Positions 1 to 5,699 of a stretch of 5,934 bases of DNA are shown in pieces (the stretch's first letter is position 1; each line of letters opens with the position of its first letter). Below the pieces are notes generated by a model. It was not told where the DNA came from, did not search any database, and saw only the letters and a program-made list of their open reading frames with translations. Both the position numbers and the translations under genes were made by a program. Source of the DNA: Acidobacteriota bacterium (GTDB taxonomy: Bacteria > Acidobacteriota > Thermoanaerobaculia > Multivoradales > SZUA-115); NCBI GenBank assembly GCA_003231035.1, contig QIHU01000620.1, positions 1 to 5,934 on the forward strand, given 5' to 3'.

Positions 1-1934
1 TGAGCAAGGCCACCGCACTCAGCGGCAGCAAGAATCTCTATGACGCCAACCACGAGGTGTACGGTCTGCTGCGCTACGGGGTCAAGGTCAAACCCGAGGT
101 GGGCGAACAGAGCGTCACCGTCTGGCTGGTCGATTGGAAGAAGGTCGAGAACAACGACTTCGCTATCGCCGAGGAAGTGACCGTCCATGGTCAAAACACC
201 AAGCGACCGGACCTGGTGCTCTACCTCAACGGAATCGCCTTGGGCGTGCTGGAGCTGAAACGCTCCACCGTTACGATTGCCAAGGGCATTCACCAGAACC
301 TAGACAGCCAGAAGAAAGAGTTCATCCGCCCTTTCTTCGCTACTGTGCAGCTGGTGATGGCCGGCAGCGAGACCGAAGGGCTGCGCTACGGCGTGATCGA
401 GACCAAGGAGAAGTATTGGCTCCGCTGGAAGGAAGCGGAAGCGCACGAGCAAGCCGGCGACAACCCGCTCCTGCGCGAGCTGGGCCAACTGTGCGGCAAG
501 CGGCGGCTGCTCGAACTCGTGCATGATTTCATCGTCTTCGACGCCGGCACCAAGAAGATCTGCCGCCACAACCAATACTTCGGCGTGCGGGCCGCGCAGG
601 CGCGAGTCGAGCGGCAAGAGGGGGGCATCCTCTGGCACACCCAAGGCAGCGGCAAGAGCCTCATCATGGTCTGGCTGGCGAAGTGGATTCGTGAACACGT
701 CGCGGATAGCCGGGTCCTGATCCTCACCGACCGCACCGAGTTGGACGACCAGATCGAGAAGGTCTTCAAAGGGGTCAGTGAAGAGATCTACCGCCCCCGG
801 AGCGGAGCCGACTTGGTGAGCGTCTTGAACGCCAGCGAGGAGTGGTTGATCTGCTCGCTGATCCACAAGTTCGGCGGCTCGGAAGAAGGGGATATCGACT
901 CCTTCCTCCAGAGCATCCAGCAAGATATACCCCACGACTTCCGCGCCAAGGGCGAGTTGTTTGTCTTCGTGGACGAGTGCCACCGCAGCCAGTCCGGCAA
1001 GTTGCACGAGGCGATGAAGACACTGCTGCCGGACGCGATGCTGATCGGCTTCACCGGCACCCCATTACTCAAGCGCGACAAGCGCCGCAGCATCGAGACC
1101 TTCGGTCCCTACATCCACACCTACAAATATGACGAAGCCGTCCGCGATGGCGTGGTATTGGACTTGCGCTACGAGACCCGCGACATCGACCAGCGGATCA
1201 CTTCGCAAGCCAAGGTGGATCAGTGGTTTGAGCTCAAGACCAAGCGACTCACCGACTTCGCCAAAGCACGGCTCAAACAACGCTGGGGGACGATGCAGAA
1301 GGTTCTCTCCGCCCGCGACCGATTGTCGGCCATCGTCAACGACATCTTGATCGACATGGAAACCCGCGACCGGCTCGAGAGCGGCCACGGCAACGCTTTG
1401 CTGGTCTCAAGCAGTATCTATTCCGCCTGTTGCTTCTTCGAGATGTTCCAAGGGAGCGATCTCGCCGGCAAGTGCGCCATCATCACCTCCTATGAGCCCT
1501 CGCCCGCCGACATCAAAGGGGAAGAAAGCGGCGAGGGATTGACCGAAAAGCTACGCCAATACGACATCTACCGGCGAATGTTGGCGACCCACTTCAGCGA
1601 GCCGGAAGATAGCGCGATGTACAAAGTCGAACGGTTCGAGACAGAGGTCAGGAAACGCTTTGTTCAAGAACCCGGCCAGATGAAGCTGTTGATCGTGGTC
1701 GACAAGCTGCTCACCGGCTTCGATGCCCCTCCGGCCACCTACCTCTACATTGACAAAACAATGCGCGATCACGGCCTTTTCCAGGCGATTTGCCGAGTCA
1801 ACCGGCTAGACGGCGAAGACAAAGAGTACGGTTACATCGTCGATTACAAGGATTTGTTCCGCTCGCTAGAGCAGTCGATCACGGCGGCGAGGCCTTCGAG
1901 GGCTATGACAAAGCCGACGTTGCCGGGCTGCTAA
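1..1934 (+). CDS. hsdR: Type I restriction enzyme HsdR, nuclease and helicase part (5' partial, ends at frameshift)
   Basis: HsdR is the ATP-dependent translocase and endonuclease subunit of type I restriction systems; it works in the cytoplasm with HsdM and HsdS. The frame is already open at base 3, and the residues before the Met at 57 read SKATALSGSKNLYDANHEV, which is HsdR-like. The true start is therefore upstream and 57 is not the start. Numbering from that Met: the PD-(D/E)xK nuclease has D52 (RPD) and E66-L-K68; Walker A is HTQGSGKS at 194-201; the DEAD-type motif is DECH at 306-309; motif III is FTGTP at 332-336; motif V is around LLTGFDAP (551-558); motif VI is QAICRVNR (577-584). 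All catalytic motifs seen are intact. Family-like sequence stops at EQSIT near base 1883. The last 15 or so residues, rich in A, R and P, are out-of-frame read-through to the stop at 1932-1934. The rest of the protein continues in another frame. Confidence 0.93.
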   Translation, partial: SKATALSGSKNLYDANHEVYGLLRYGVKVKPEVGEQSVTVWLVDWKKVENNDFAIAEEVTVHGQNTKRPDLVLYLNGIALGVLELKRSTVTIAKGIHQNLDSQKKEFIRPFFATVQLVMAGSETEGLRYGVIETKEKYWLRWKEAEAHEQAGDNPLLRELGQLCGKRRLLELVHDFIVFDAGTKKICRHNQYFGVRAAQARVERQEGGILWHTQGSGKSLIMVWLAKWIREHVADSRVLILTDRTELDDQIEKVFKGVSEEIYRPRSGADLVSVLNASEEWLICSLIHKFGGSEEGDIDSFLQSIQQDIPHDFRAKGELFVFVDECHRSQSGKLHEAMKTLLPDAMLIGFTGTPLLKRDKRRSIETFGPYIHTYKYDEAVRDGVVLDLRYETRDIDQRITSQAKVDQWFELKTKRLTDFAKARLKQRWGTMQKVLSARDRLSAIVNDILIDMETRDRLESGHGNALLVSSSIYSACCFFEMFQGSDLAGKCAIITSYEPSPADIKGEESGEGLTEKLRQYDIYRRMLATHFSEPEDSAMYKVERFETEVRKRFVQEPGQMKLLIVVDKLLTGFDAPPATYLYIDKTMRDHGLFQAICRVNRLDGEDKEYGYIVDYKDLFRSLEQSITAARPSRAMTKPTLPGC

Positions 1935-2944
1935 AGGACCGGTTGCACGCTGGACGCGAGCGACTGGAAGAGAAGCGCGAGGCGATCAAGGCGTTGTGCG
2001 AGCCGGTCGAGCCACCGCGCGACACAGCAGACTACCTGCACTATTTTTGCGCGGTTGAGAGCGGCAACGCCACACAGATCAAGGACAACGAGCCCAAGCG
2101 TGTCGCTTTGTACAAGCTAGTCGCCTCCTACCTACGAGCCTACGCCAACTTGGCCAATGAGATCACCGAAGCTGGGTACTCCGAGGAAGAGGCTCAGGCG
2201 ATCCGGGCAGAGGTGGACCACTATGAGAAGGTCCGCAAAGAGGTCAAGCTTGCCAGTGGCGACTACGTGGACATGAAAATGTACGAGCCGGCCATGCGCC
2301 ACCTGCTCGACACTTACATCCGCGCCGAAGAGAGCGAGAAGCTATCAACTTTCGACGATATGACCCTGGTGGAACTGATCGTGGAACGGGGCGAACAGGC
2401 GGTCCAAGAGCTGCCCGAAGGGCTACGCGAGAACCCCGCCGAAGCGATGGCCGAGACGATCGAGAACAACGTGCGCCGCCTGATCATCGACGAACACCCG
2501 GTCAACCCGAAGTACTACGAGAAGATGTCAGAGCTGCTAGACACTCTGATTGCCCAACGTAGGGCCGAGGCGCTGGACTACAAGGCGTACCTCGCCAAGA
2601 TCGTCGAACTGACGCGGCGGGTCAGCCAGCCGGGGAGGCAGACTACCTACCCACCGAAAATCAACACCGCCACGCTGCGTGCGCTCTACGACAACCTTGA
2701 GGGCATGGAAGGTTCCATGGTTTGCGAACCACCTGCATCGTACGGCGGACATGCAATTCCAACCCTGCAAGAGGAGACGGCGTGCGCGGTGGATGAGGCC
2801 GTCCGCCAGGTCAAGAAGGCCGACTGGCGAGGCAATCGCTTCAAGCAACGCGAGATCCGCAACGCGATCAAGGCGCAGCTGGGTGACAACGACCGGCTGG
2901 TGGATGCGGTGTTCGAGATTGTGAAGGCTCAGCGTGACTATTGA
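1790..2944 (+). CDS. hsdR: HsdR C-terminal helical domain, separated by frameshift
   Basis: This is the 3' part of the same hsdR gene, in the frame reached by a shift of -1 (or +2). HsdR-like sequence begins at about base 1883 with GGEAFEGYDKADVAGLLKDR and runs to the stop at 2942-2944. The stretch from the ATG at 1790 to 1882 is an out-of-frame shadow of the upstream helicase motif VI region and is not a real N-terminus. The domain is mostly helical and charged. In HsdR this region helps assemble the enzyme with the methyltransferase core. Recognisable blocks are IKALCEPVEPPRD, YEKVRKEVKLASGDYVDMK and KADWRGNRFKQREIRNAI. Adding both parts and the missing N-terminus gives roughly the usual HsdR length of a little over 1000 residues, so nothing large is lost. 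One oddity is about 21 extra residues between ALYDNL and EETACAVDEAV. Whether this part is translated on its own cannot be told. Confidence 0.88.
   Translation: MPSQPARRRRQRVRLHRRLQGFVPLARAVDHGGEAFEGYDKADVAGLLKDRLHAGRERLEEKREAIKALCEPVEPPRDTADYLHYFCAVESGNATQIKDNEPKRVALYKLVASYLRAYANLANEITEAGYSEEEAQAIRAEVDHYEKVRKEVKLASGDYVDMKMYEPAMRHLLDTYIRAEESEKLSTFDDMTLVELIVERGEQAVQELPEGLRENPAEAMAETIENNVRRLIIDEHPVNPKYYEKMSELLDTLIAQRRAEALDYKAYLAKIVELTRRVSQPGRQTTYPPKINTATLRALYDNLEGMEGSMVCEPPASYGGHAIPTLQEETACAVDEAVRQVKKADWRGNRFKQREIRNAIKAQLGDNDRLVDAVFEIVKAQRDY
1878..1892 (+). other. Frameshift junction inside hsdR
   Basis: Upstream codons read TCG ATC ACG (S-I-T) in one frame. From 1883 the HsdR-like reading is GGC GGC GAG GCC TTC (G-G-E-A-F) in another. 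The change of phase requires loss of 1 base, or 4, 7 and so on. From memory the family has a sequence like ITDYTGEAFEGYDK here. Placing seven bases, ACTACAC, between ACGG and CGGCGAGG restores exactly that, so a 7-bp deletion is a good inferred explanation. There is no homopolymer at the site, which makes a simple sequencing slip less likely but not excluded. Confidence 0.8.
2701..2769 (+). repeat. Extra in-frame segment in hsdR with inverted repeats
   Basis: This segment codes for about 23 residues (EGMEGSMVCEPPASY followed by GGHAIPTLQ) between ALYDNL and EETACAVDEAV. As I recall the family, only two or three residues lie there. It contains the inverted repeat CATGGAA-GG-TTCCATG at 2704-2719 and an overlapping hairpin TGGTT-TGCG-AACCA at 2718-2731. 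GGTTC (2711-2715) can also pair with GAACC (2726-2730). Similar words, CAACCTTG at 2692 and CAACCCTG at 2760, lie at its edges. The insert keeps the frame. The repeats are seen directly; that this is an insertion is an inference. Confidence 0.45.
2923..2927 (+). promoter_or_regulatory. Ribosome binding site for the GTG at 2934
   Basis: GAAGG lies six bases before GTG 2934, inside the last codons of hsdR. It supports 2934, which overlaps the hsdR stop by 11 bases, as the original start of the metallopeptidase gene and suggests translational coupling. A second purine run, AAGGAG at 2969-2974, is 15 bases from GTG 2990, longer than ideal, and might serve a secondary start. Confidence 0.5.
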
Positions 2945-2968
2945 TCCTCACCAAATCGAGGTGAGCGG
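2934..2968 (+). pseudogene. Detached N-terminus of the YgjP-like metallopeptidase
   Basis: GTG 2934 opens a frame reading MTIDPHQIEVSG, a good match to the usual start of these proteins (from memory, MTIxxxQVxVSG followed by IAVEVVRKDIKNLHL). After GTG AGC GG the frame turns to non-family sequence. The family-like reading resumes at 2966 as RKEIKNLHVGVY in the next frame. The phase change again needs a loss of 1 mod 3 bases. About six or seven expected residues are absent, so a deletion of about 22 bp is inferred, perhaps between two CGG words. Confidence 0.6.
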
Positions 2969-2989
2969 AAGGAGATCAAGAATCTCCAC

Positions 2990-3640
2990 GTGGGCGTCTA
3001 CCCGCCGGCCGGCCGGGTGCGAGTCGCCGCGCCACTTCTCATCGATGACGAAGCCGTCAGACTGGCGGTCATCTCACGCCTCGGCTGGATCCGCCGGCGG
3101 CAAGCGGAGTTCGAGCGGCAGGAGCGGCAGTCGCAACGGGAGATGGTGACCGGCGAGAGCCACTACGTCGAGGGTCGTCGCTACCTGCTCGACGTGGTCG
3201 AACGCCCAGGACCACCGCAAGTTCGCCTAGTCAACAACAGAACTCTAGAACTGCGCGTGCGCCCAGACTCCGATCGAGACCGGCGCGACGGCGTGCTCCA
3301 AAAGTGGTACCGGATGCGGCTCAGGGATCGATTGCCGGCCCTCCTGGCCAAGTGGGAACCCAAAGTGGGCGCGACCGCCGCCCAAGTGCGCATCAAGAAG
3401 ATGAAGACGCGCTGGGGCAGCTGCAACGCGGCGGACCGGCGCCTCTGGTTGAACCTGGAGCTGGCCAAGAAGCCCTCTTCGTGCTTGGAGTTCATCCTGG
3501 TTCACGAGATGGTCCACTTGCTGGAGCGGCACCATACCGATCGCTTCCGCGCCTTGATGGACGCACTGATGCCCACGTGGCGACTCCACCGAGACGAACT
3601 CAATCGGGCACCTCTGGCGCATGAGGAGTGGACCTATTGA
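2990..3640 (+). CDS. YgjP/SprT-like zinc metallopeptidase (DUF45 family), N-terminus disrupted
   Basis: The protein belongs to the YgjP-like family (DUF45, often named M48 or SprT-like metallopeptidase), whose genes commonly follow hsdR. With GTG 2990 as start it has 216 residues. The zinc site is HEMVH at 172-176 with a third ligand at H182 (HExxHx5H), and the catalytic base is E173. The family motif KMKTRWGSCN lies just before it, around bases 3397-3426. The end, RDELNRAPLAHEEW, is typical. Family-like sequence extends upstream to 2966 (RKEIKNLH), but no start codon lies there in this frame. GTG 2990 is therefore the first usable start and would cost the first beta strand. The original start was probably GTG 2934, giving about 235 residues, the usual size. 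The zinc domain is complete, so activity is possible. The substrate and the role next to restriction genes are not established. Confidence 0.85.
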   Translation: MGVYPPAGRVRVAAPLLIDDEAVRLAVISRLGWIRRRQAEFERQERQSQREMVTGESHYVEGRRYLLDVVERPGPPQVRLVNNRTLELRVRPDSDRDRRDGVLQKWYRMRLRDRLPALLAKWEPKVGATAAQVRIKKMKTRWGSCNAADRRLWLNLELAKKPSSCLEFILVHEMVHLLERHHTDRFRALMDALMPTWRLHRDELNRAPLAHEEWTY

Positions 3641-4116
3641 GTCTCGCAAAGCTACCCGACATCGTGGTGACCATGAGCTTGAGGCAGTTCTACGATCCCC
3701 GGACAGGGTGCTCCCACCAACTGGCAATGAACGGTTTTGTCTAGCCGGCTCTCGCCGGAACTCTGACAGACAAGCATGAAACACCCTGCGGGGCGGCCAG
3801 CCGCATCACCGGCTTGGCTACCTCTGAAGCAGCCCTCGTAGGCTCCATCAGGTCCAACGGCGCGTAGTGTCTACCCGAACAGCTTCCAGGCTGCAAGAGC
3901 TACAAGAGCCGCTACGATGAGCGGCTGGCCGAGAGCTACGACCGCCAGGACGCTCGTGACGAAGTTCTGGGCGAAATCGAGAAGGTGTTGACCGCATGGC
4001 AGGGCACTTAGAGCAGTCCCGCGGTGAACAGCCGACCTCCCTGGGAAGACTACAACTGTACACAAGGAGCGCTACCGCGATGCTGGGCGAGAGGTTCACC
4101 ACGGGCTGCTAGTGAG
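3641..4116. other. Gene-poor stretch between convergent genes, with coding debris
   Basis: No confident gene fills these 476 bases. A 5-bp hairpin, CCGGC-TCTC-GCCGG, lies at 3745-3758 without a following T run. A better one, AGCCGCT-ACGATG-AGCGGCT, lies at 3907-3926. Short open stretches on the + strand, described separately, look like fragments. No promoter, tRNA or repeat array is visible. The region is where + strand hsdR/ygjP transcripts and - strand activator transcripts should end, yet no standard rho-independent terminator is seen. Confidence 0.5.
3868..4011 (+). pseudogene. Unidentified C-terminal gene fragment
   Basis: The + frame is open from 3868 to the TAG at 4009-4011. It reads as a charged, helical segment, for example SRYDERLAESYDRQDARDEV followed by LGEIEKVLTAWQGT. 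Third-position GC is about 79 percent, above first and second positions, as expected for coding sequence in a GC-rich genome. No ATG, GTG or TTG lies near the 5' end, and a stop (TAG 3865) precedes it, so it looks like the tail of a gene that lost its front. A 39-codon open frame starting at ATG 3996 overlaps its end and could be a continuation after another frameshift. I do not recognise the family. Confidence 0.3.
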
Positions 4117-5211
4117 CTAGAGGCTACACTTCTCAAGATCGATCTTGAGTTCAAGAGTACCGACCAAGCGGTGCAAGTAGTTCGAGTTGAGCCCTAGTAT
4201 CCGCGCCGCCTCGGTGTAGCGGCCGTTCGCCTCTCGCATGGCTCCCAGGATCACCCTCTTCTTTGTCTCTCGCAAGACGTCGTGATAGCGCCCGACTCTT
4301 ACCCTGTCGCCCGTCTCAAGTAGGCTCTCCGGCAGGTCTTCCGCTCGAATTAGCTGGCCGTCACCCAGCACCACGGCCCGCTCGACGGCGTTGGCCAGTT
4401 CGCGAACGTTGCCCGGCCAGGGGTAGCGCTTCATCAGCGTGCGGGCTTGACGGGTGAACCCGATGACGGGGCGCTGGAGCCGAGCGCAATGCCGTGCGGC
4501 AAAGTGCGAGGCCAGCAGTGGGATGTCGCCAGCCCGCTCGCGCAGGGGCGGCAGTTGGATCGCGATCACGTTGAGGCGATGGTGGAGGTCCTCGCGGAAG
4601 TCGCCCTTGCGCACCGCCATCGCAAGATCCCGGTTGGTCGCGGCTACGAGGCGCACATCCACCGAGATCGGCCGTGTTCCACCCACCCGTTCAAACTTTC
4701 GCTCCTCCAAGAATCGCAAGAGCATGGCTTGAAGAACGAGCGGCAACTCGCCAACCTCATCGAGGAACAGGGTTCCGCGGTCGGCGATCTCCACCTTGCC
4801 GATCTTGCGCCGGTCGGCGCTGGTAAAGGCTCCACGCTCGTGACCGAAGAGTTCGCTCACGAACAGCGTCTCCGAAAGGGCCGCGCAGTTGATCGCCACG
4901 AAGGGGCGCTGTGCGCGAGCGCTCGAACGGTGGATGGCCCGCGCCGCCAGCTCTTTGCCGGTGCCACTCTCACCACCGATGAGGGCTGTGGAGTCGGTGG
5001 CCGCGACGCGAGCGATGATTCCCAGCAGATGCTCCATCGCCGCGCTCTGTCCCACCATGTTGTGCTGGAGGCTGCCCGTCGGCGGCCGAATTCGCTTGTC
5101 GGCGAGCTCTTCTTGATAACGCGGTGTGGCGAGCAACGGAGCGAGGAGGCCAGCGAAAGCCGCCGCGTTGTCTCGCGGAGACTCTTCATTGCCCTTTAGC
5201 TGCACGGTCAT
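4117..5211 (-). CDS. Sigma-54-dependent transcriptional activator (AAA+ and Fis-type HTH), no sensory domain
   Basis: Bacterial enhancer-binding proteins hydrolyse ATP to remodel the sigma-54 RNA polymerase closed complex. The 364 residues hold an AAA+ domain from about 52: Walker A GESGTGKE at 80-87, the sigma-54 contact loop GAFTSA at 127-132, Walker B GTLFLDE at 146-152, sensor I ATNRD at 191-195, arginine-finger region FREDLHHRLNV at 205-215 and sensor II PWPGNVREL at 264-272. A Fis-like helix-turn-helix lies at about 315-350 (RYTEAARILGLNSNYLHRL). Only about 50 residues precede the AAA+ domain, with no receiver, GAF, PAS or FHA domain visible, so control may be by expression or a partner protein. 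The start is supported by AAGGAG six bases upstream. The usual fifth residue of GAFTGA, glycine, is serine here (codon AGC), which may weaken sigma-54 contact. The gene is convergent with ygjP; its target is unknown. Confidence 0.93.
   Translation of the reverse strand: MTVQLKGNEESPRDNAAAFAGLLAPLLATPRYQEELADKRIRPPTGSLQHNMVGQSAAMEHLLGIIARVAATDSTALIGGESGTGKELAARAIHRSSARAQRPFVAINCAALSETLFVSELFGHERGAFTSADRRKIGKVEIADRGTLFLDEVGELPLVLQAMLLRFLEERKFERVGGTRPISVDVRLVAATNRDLAMAVRKGDFREDLHHRLNVIAIQLPPLRERAGDIPLLASHFAARHCARLQRPVIGFTRQARTLMKRYPWPGNVRELANAVERAVVLGDGQLIRAEDLPESLLETGDRVRVGRYHDVLRETKKRVILGAMREANGRYTEAARILGLNSNYLHRLVGTLELKIDLEKCSL
4132..4149. repeat. Perfect 18-bp palindrome at the 3' end of the activator gene
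   Basis: CTCAAGATCGATCTTGAG equals its own reverse complement. It lies inside the last codons of the activator (L-K-I-D-L-E), 12 bases before the stop codon. No T run follows on either strand. It could be a dimer-binding site, or a chance product of the repeated CTC/GAG and AAG/CTT codons. Confidence 0.9.
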
Positions 5212-5217
5212 GGCTCA

Positions 5218-5223
5218 CTCCTT
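5218..5223 (-). promoter_or_regulatory. Strong ribosome binding site of the activator gene
   Basis: On the - strand AAGGAG is followed by the six-base spacer TGAGCC and ATG at 5211. This is a near-ideal Shine-Dalgarno site. It fixes the start and argues that the short N-terminus is genuine, not an annotation error. Confidence 0.8.
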
Positions 5224-5636
5224 GTGTCTTGCGCGACGATGGCACCGCAACGGTTCTCAGTAGGCCAAGGACGCTCCCTGGCTGACGGCACCATCAAACC
5301 GCGGACTACGGCCGGCCGTCCTCTAGGCGGGATGTCGGATCTATCTGGAACTTGTCTGGACGCCGGAAGTGCCCTCTTTTCAATCGATTACGAGACGCTT
5401 CCGGCTCAAAAAATGGTGCTGCCATGCTTCTCCTACGGGAATAGATCTTGGGAGAGCAGAGGCCGATGCCGGTAGAACCTCCACTGAGCTTCAGGAGGCA
5501 CTCGGCGATCAGGCCTTCTACGAGTTCCTGGAAAGCCACCAACTTCTCTCTCTGGTCGGCCTACTTCAGTACGGCTACGAGGTCCAGGGATACGGAGGAC
5601 TCACGAATATCCCCGCCTACTACGGCCTGGACCCGT
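5224..5636. other. Stretch between the activator start and the DUF3368 remnant, mostly unexplained
   Basis: The activator promoter should lie in the left part, read on the - strand, but no clear -35/-10 pair stands out. No sigma-54 site with correct spacing is visible either: a TGGC and a TTGC occur near 5245-5270, but 13 bases lie between them instead of 7. Apart from the doubtful + strand ORF listed separately, nothing here resembles a gene, RNA or repeat that I know. Confidence 0.4.
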
Positions 5637-5689
5637 TCAAGCCTCCTCTGCAAGTTCGAGAACGACCGTTCGCAAGGTATCGGAGATAA
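5369..5689 (+). CDS. Doubtful hypothetical ORF, possibly a gene fragment
   Basis: This is an open frame of 106 codons from GTG 5369. The first 40 or so residues are irregular, and no good ribosome site precedes the GTG. The part from about 5490 reads more like a protein: ELQEALGDQAFYEFLESHQL, then a tyrosine- and glycine-rich stretch with QYGYEVQGYGG and AYYGLDPF. Its third positions are GC-rich. The last 17 or so codons lie antisense to the DUF3368 remnant, so the 3' end is unlikely to be original coding sequence. I do not recognise a family. It may be a fragment or a chance ORF. Confidence 0.25.
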   Translation: MPSFQSITRRFRLKKWCCHASPTGIDLGRAEADAGRTSTELQEALGDQAFYEFLESHQLLSLVGLLQYGYEVQGYGGLTNIPAYYGLDPFKPPLQVRERPFARYRR

Positions 5690-5699
5690 CCTCAGGCAC
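5637..5699 (-). pseudogene. DUF3368 (PIN-like) gene reduced by internal deletion to 20 codons
   Basis: GTG at 5699-5697 overlaps the UPF0175 stop codon in the way paired genes often do. The frame reads MPEVISDT and then LRTVVLELAEEA followed by TGA. The first eight residues match the start of DUF3368 PIN-like proteins as I know them (MPEVISDTSPLxYL), including the first acidic residue of the PIN active site. The last twelve resemble the usual C-terminus of that family (xTRxxVLxLAGE). Some 130-140 codons between them are missing, which implies an in-frame deletion of about 400 bp. DUF3368 proteins are the predicted toxin partners of UPF0175 proteins; this one cannot be functional. The family assignment of a 20-residue remnant is an inference supported by its position and start overlap. 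Confidence 0.55.

Noticed and set aside
300..1007. 235-codon open frame on the - strand
   Set aside because: It lies wholly antisense to the conserved HsdR nuclease and helicase motifs and has low-complexity V/A/L/D composition typical of a shadow frame.
1790..1934. Programmed -1 frameshifting to join the two HsdR parts
   Set aside because: No X XXY YYZ slippery heptamer is visible in the overlap, and the expected residues D-Y-T are missing at the junction, which fits a deletion better.
3637..3744. 35-codon + strand frame from TTG 3637, with GAGGAG eight bases upstream and overlap with the metallopeptidase stop
   Set aside because: The placement is attractive for a coupled small gene, but the sequence resembles no known family and the purine run also encodes the conserved HEEW end of the metallopeptidase. 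It is too weak to call.
3745..3758. Hairpin CCGGC-TCTC-GCCGG as a terminator for hsdR/ygjP
   Set aside because: The stem is only 5 bp and no T run follows on either strand.
3245..3784. 179-codon open frame on the - strand
   Set aside because: It is antisense to the metallopeptidase zinc site and runs into the gap; it shows no family-like segment.
3871..4065. - strand frame ending in a hydrophobic, membrane-like segment
   Set aside because: Its codons are the exact reverse complements of the + strand fragment at 3868-4011, so hydrophobicity is expected from complementing charged codons. Base composition by codon position favours the + strand.
4447..5199. 250-codon open frame on the + strand
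   Set aside because: It is antisense to the activator AAA+ domain, whose motifs are complete on the other strand.
5240..5275. Possible sigma-54 promoter (TGGC and TTGC on the - strand) before the activator
   Set aside because: There are 13 bases between the two elements, where about 7 are required.
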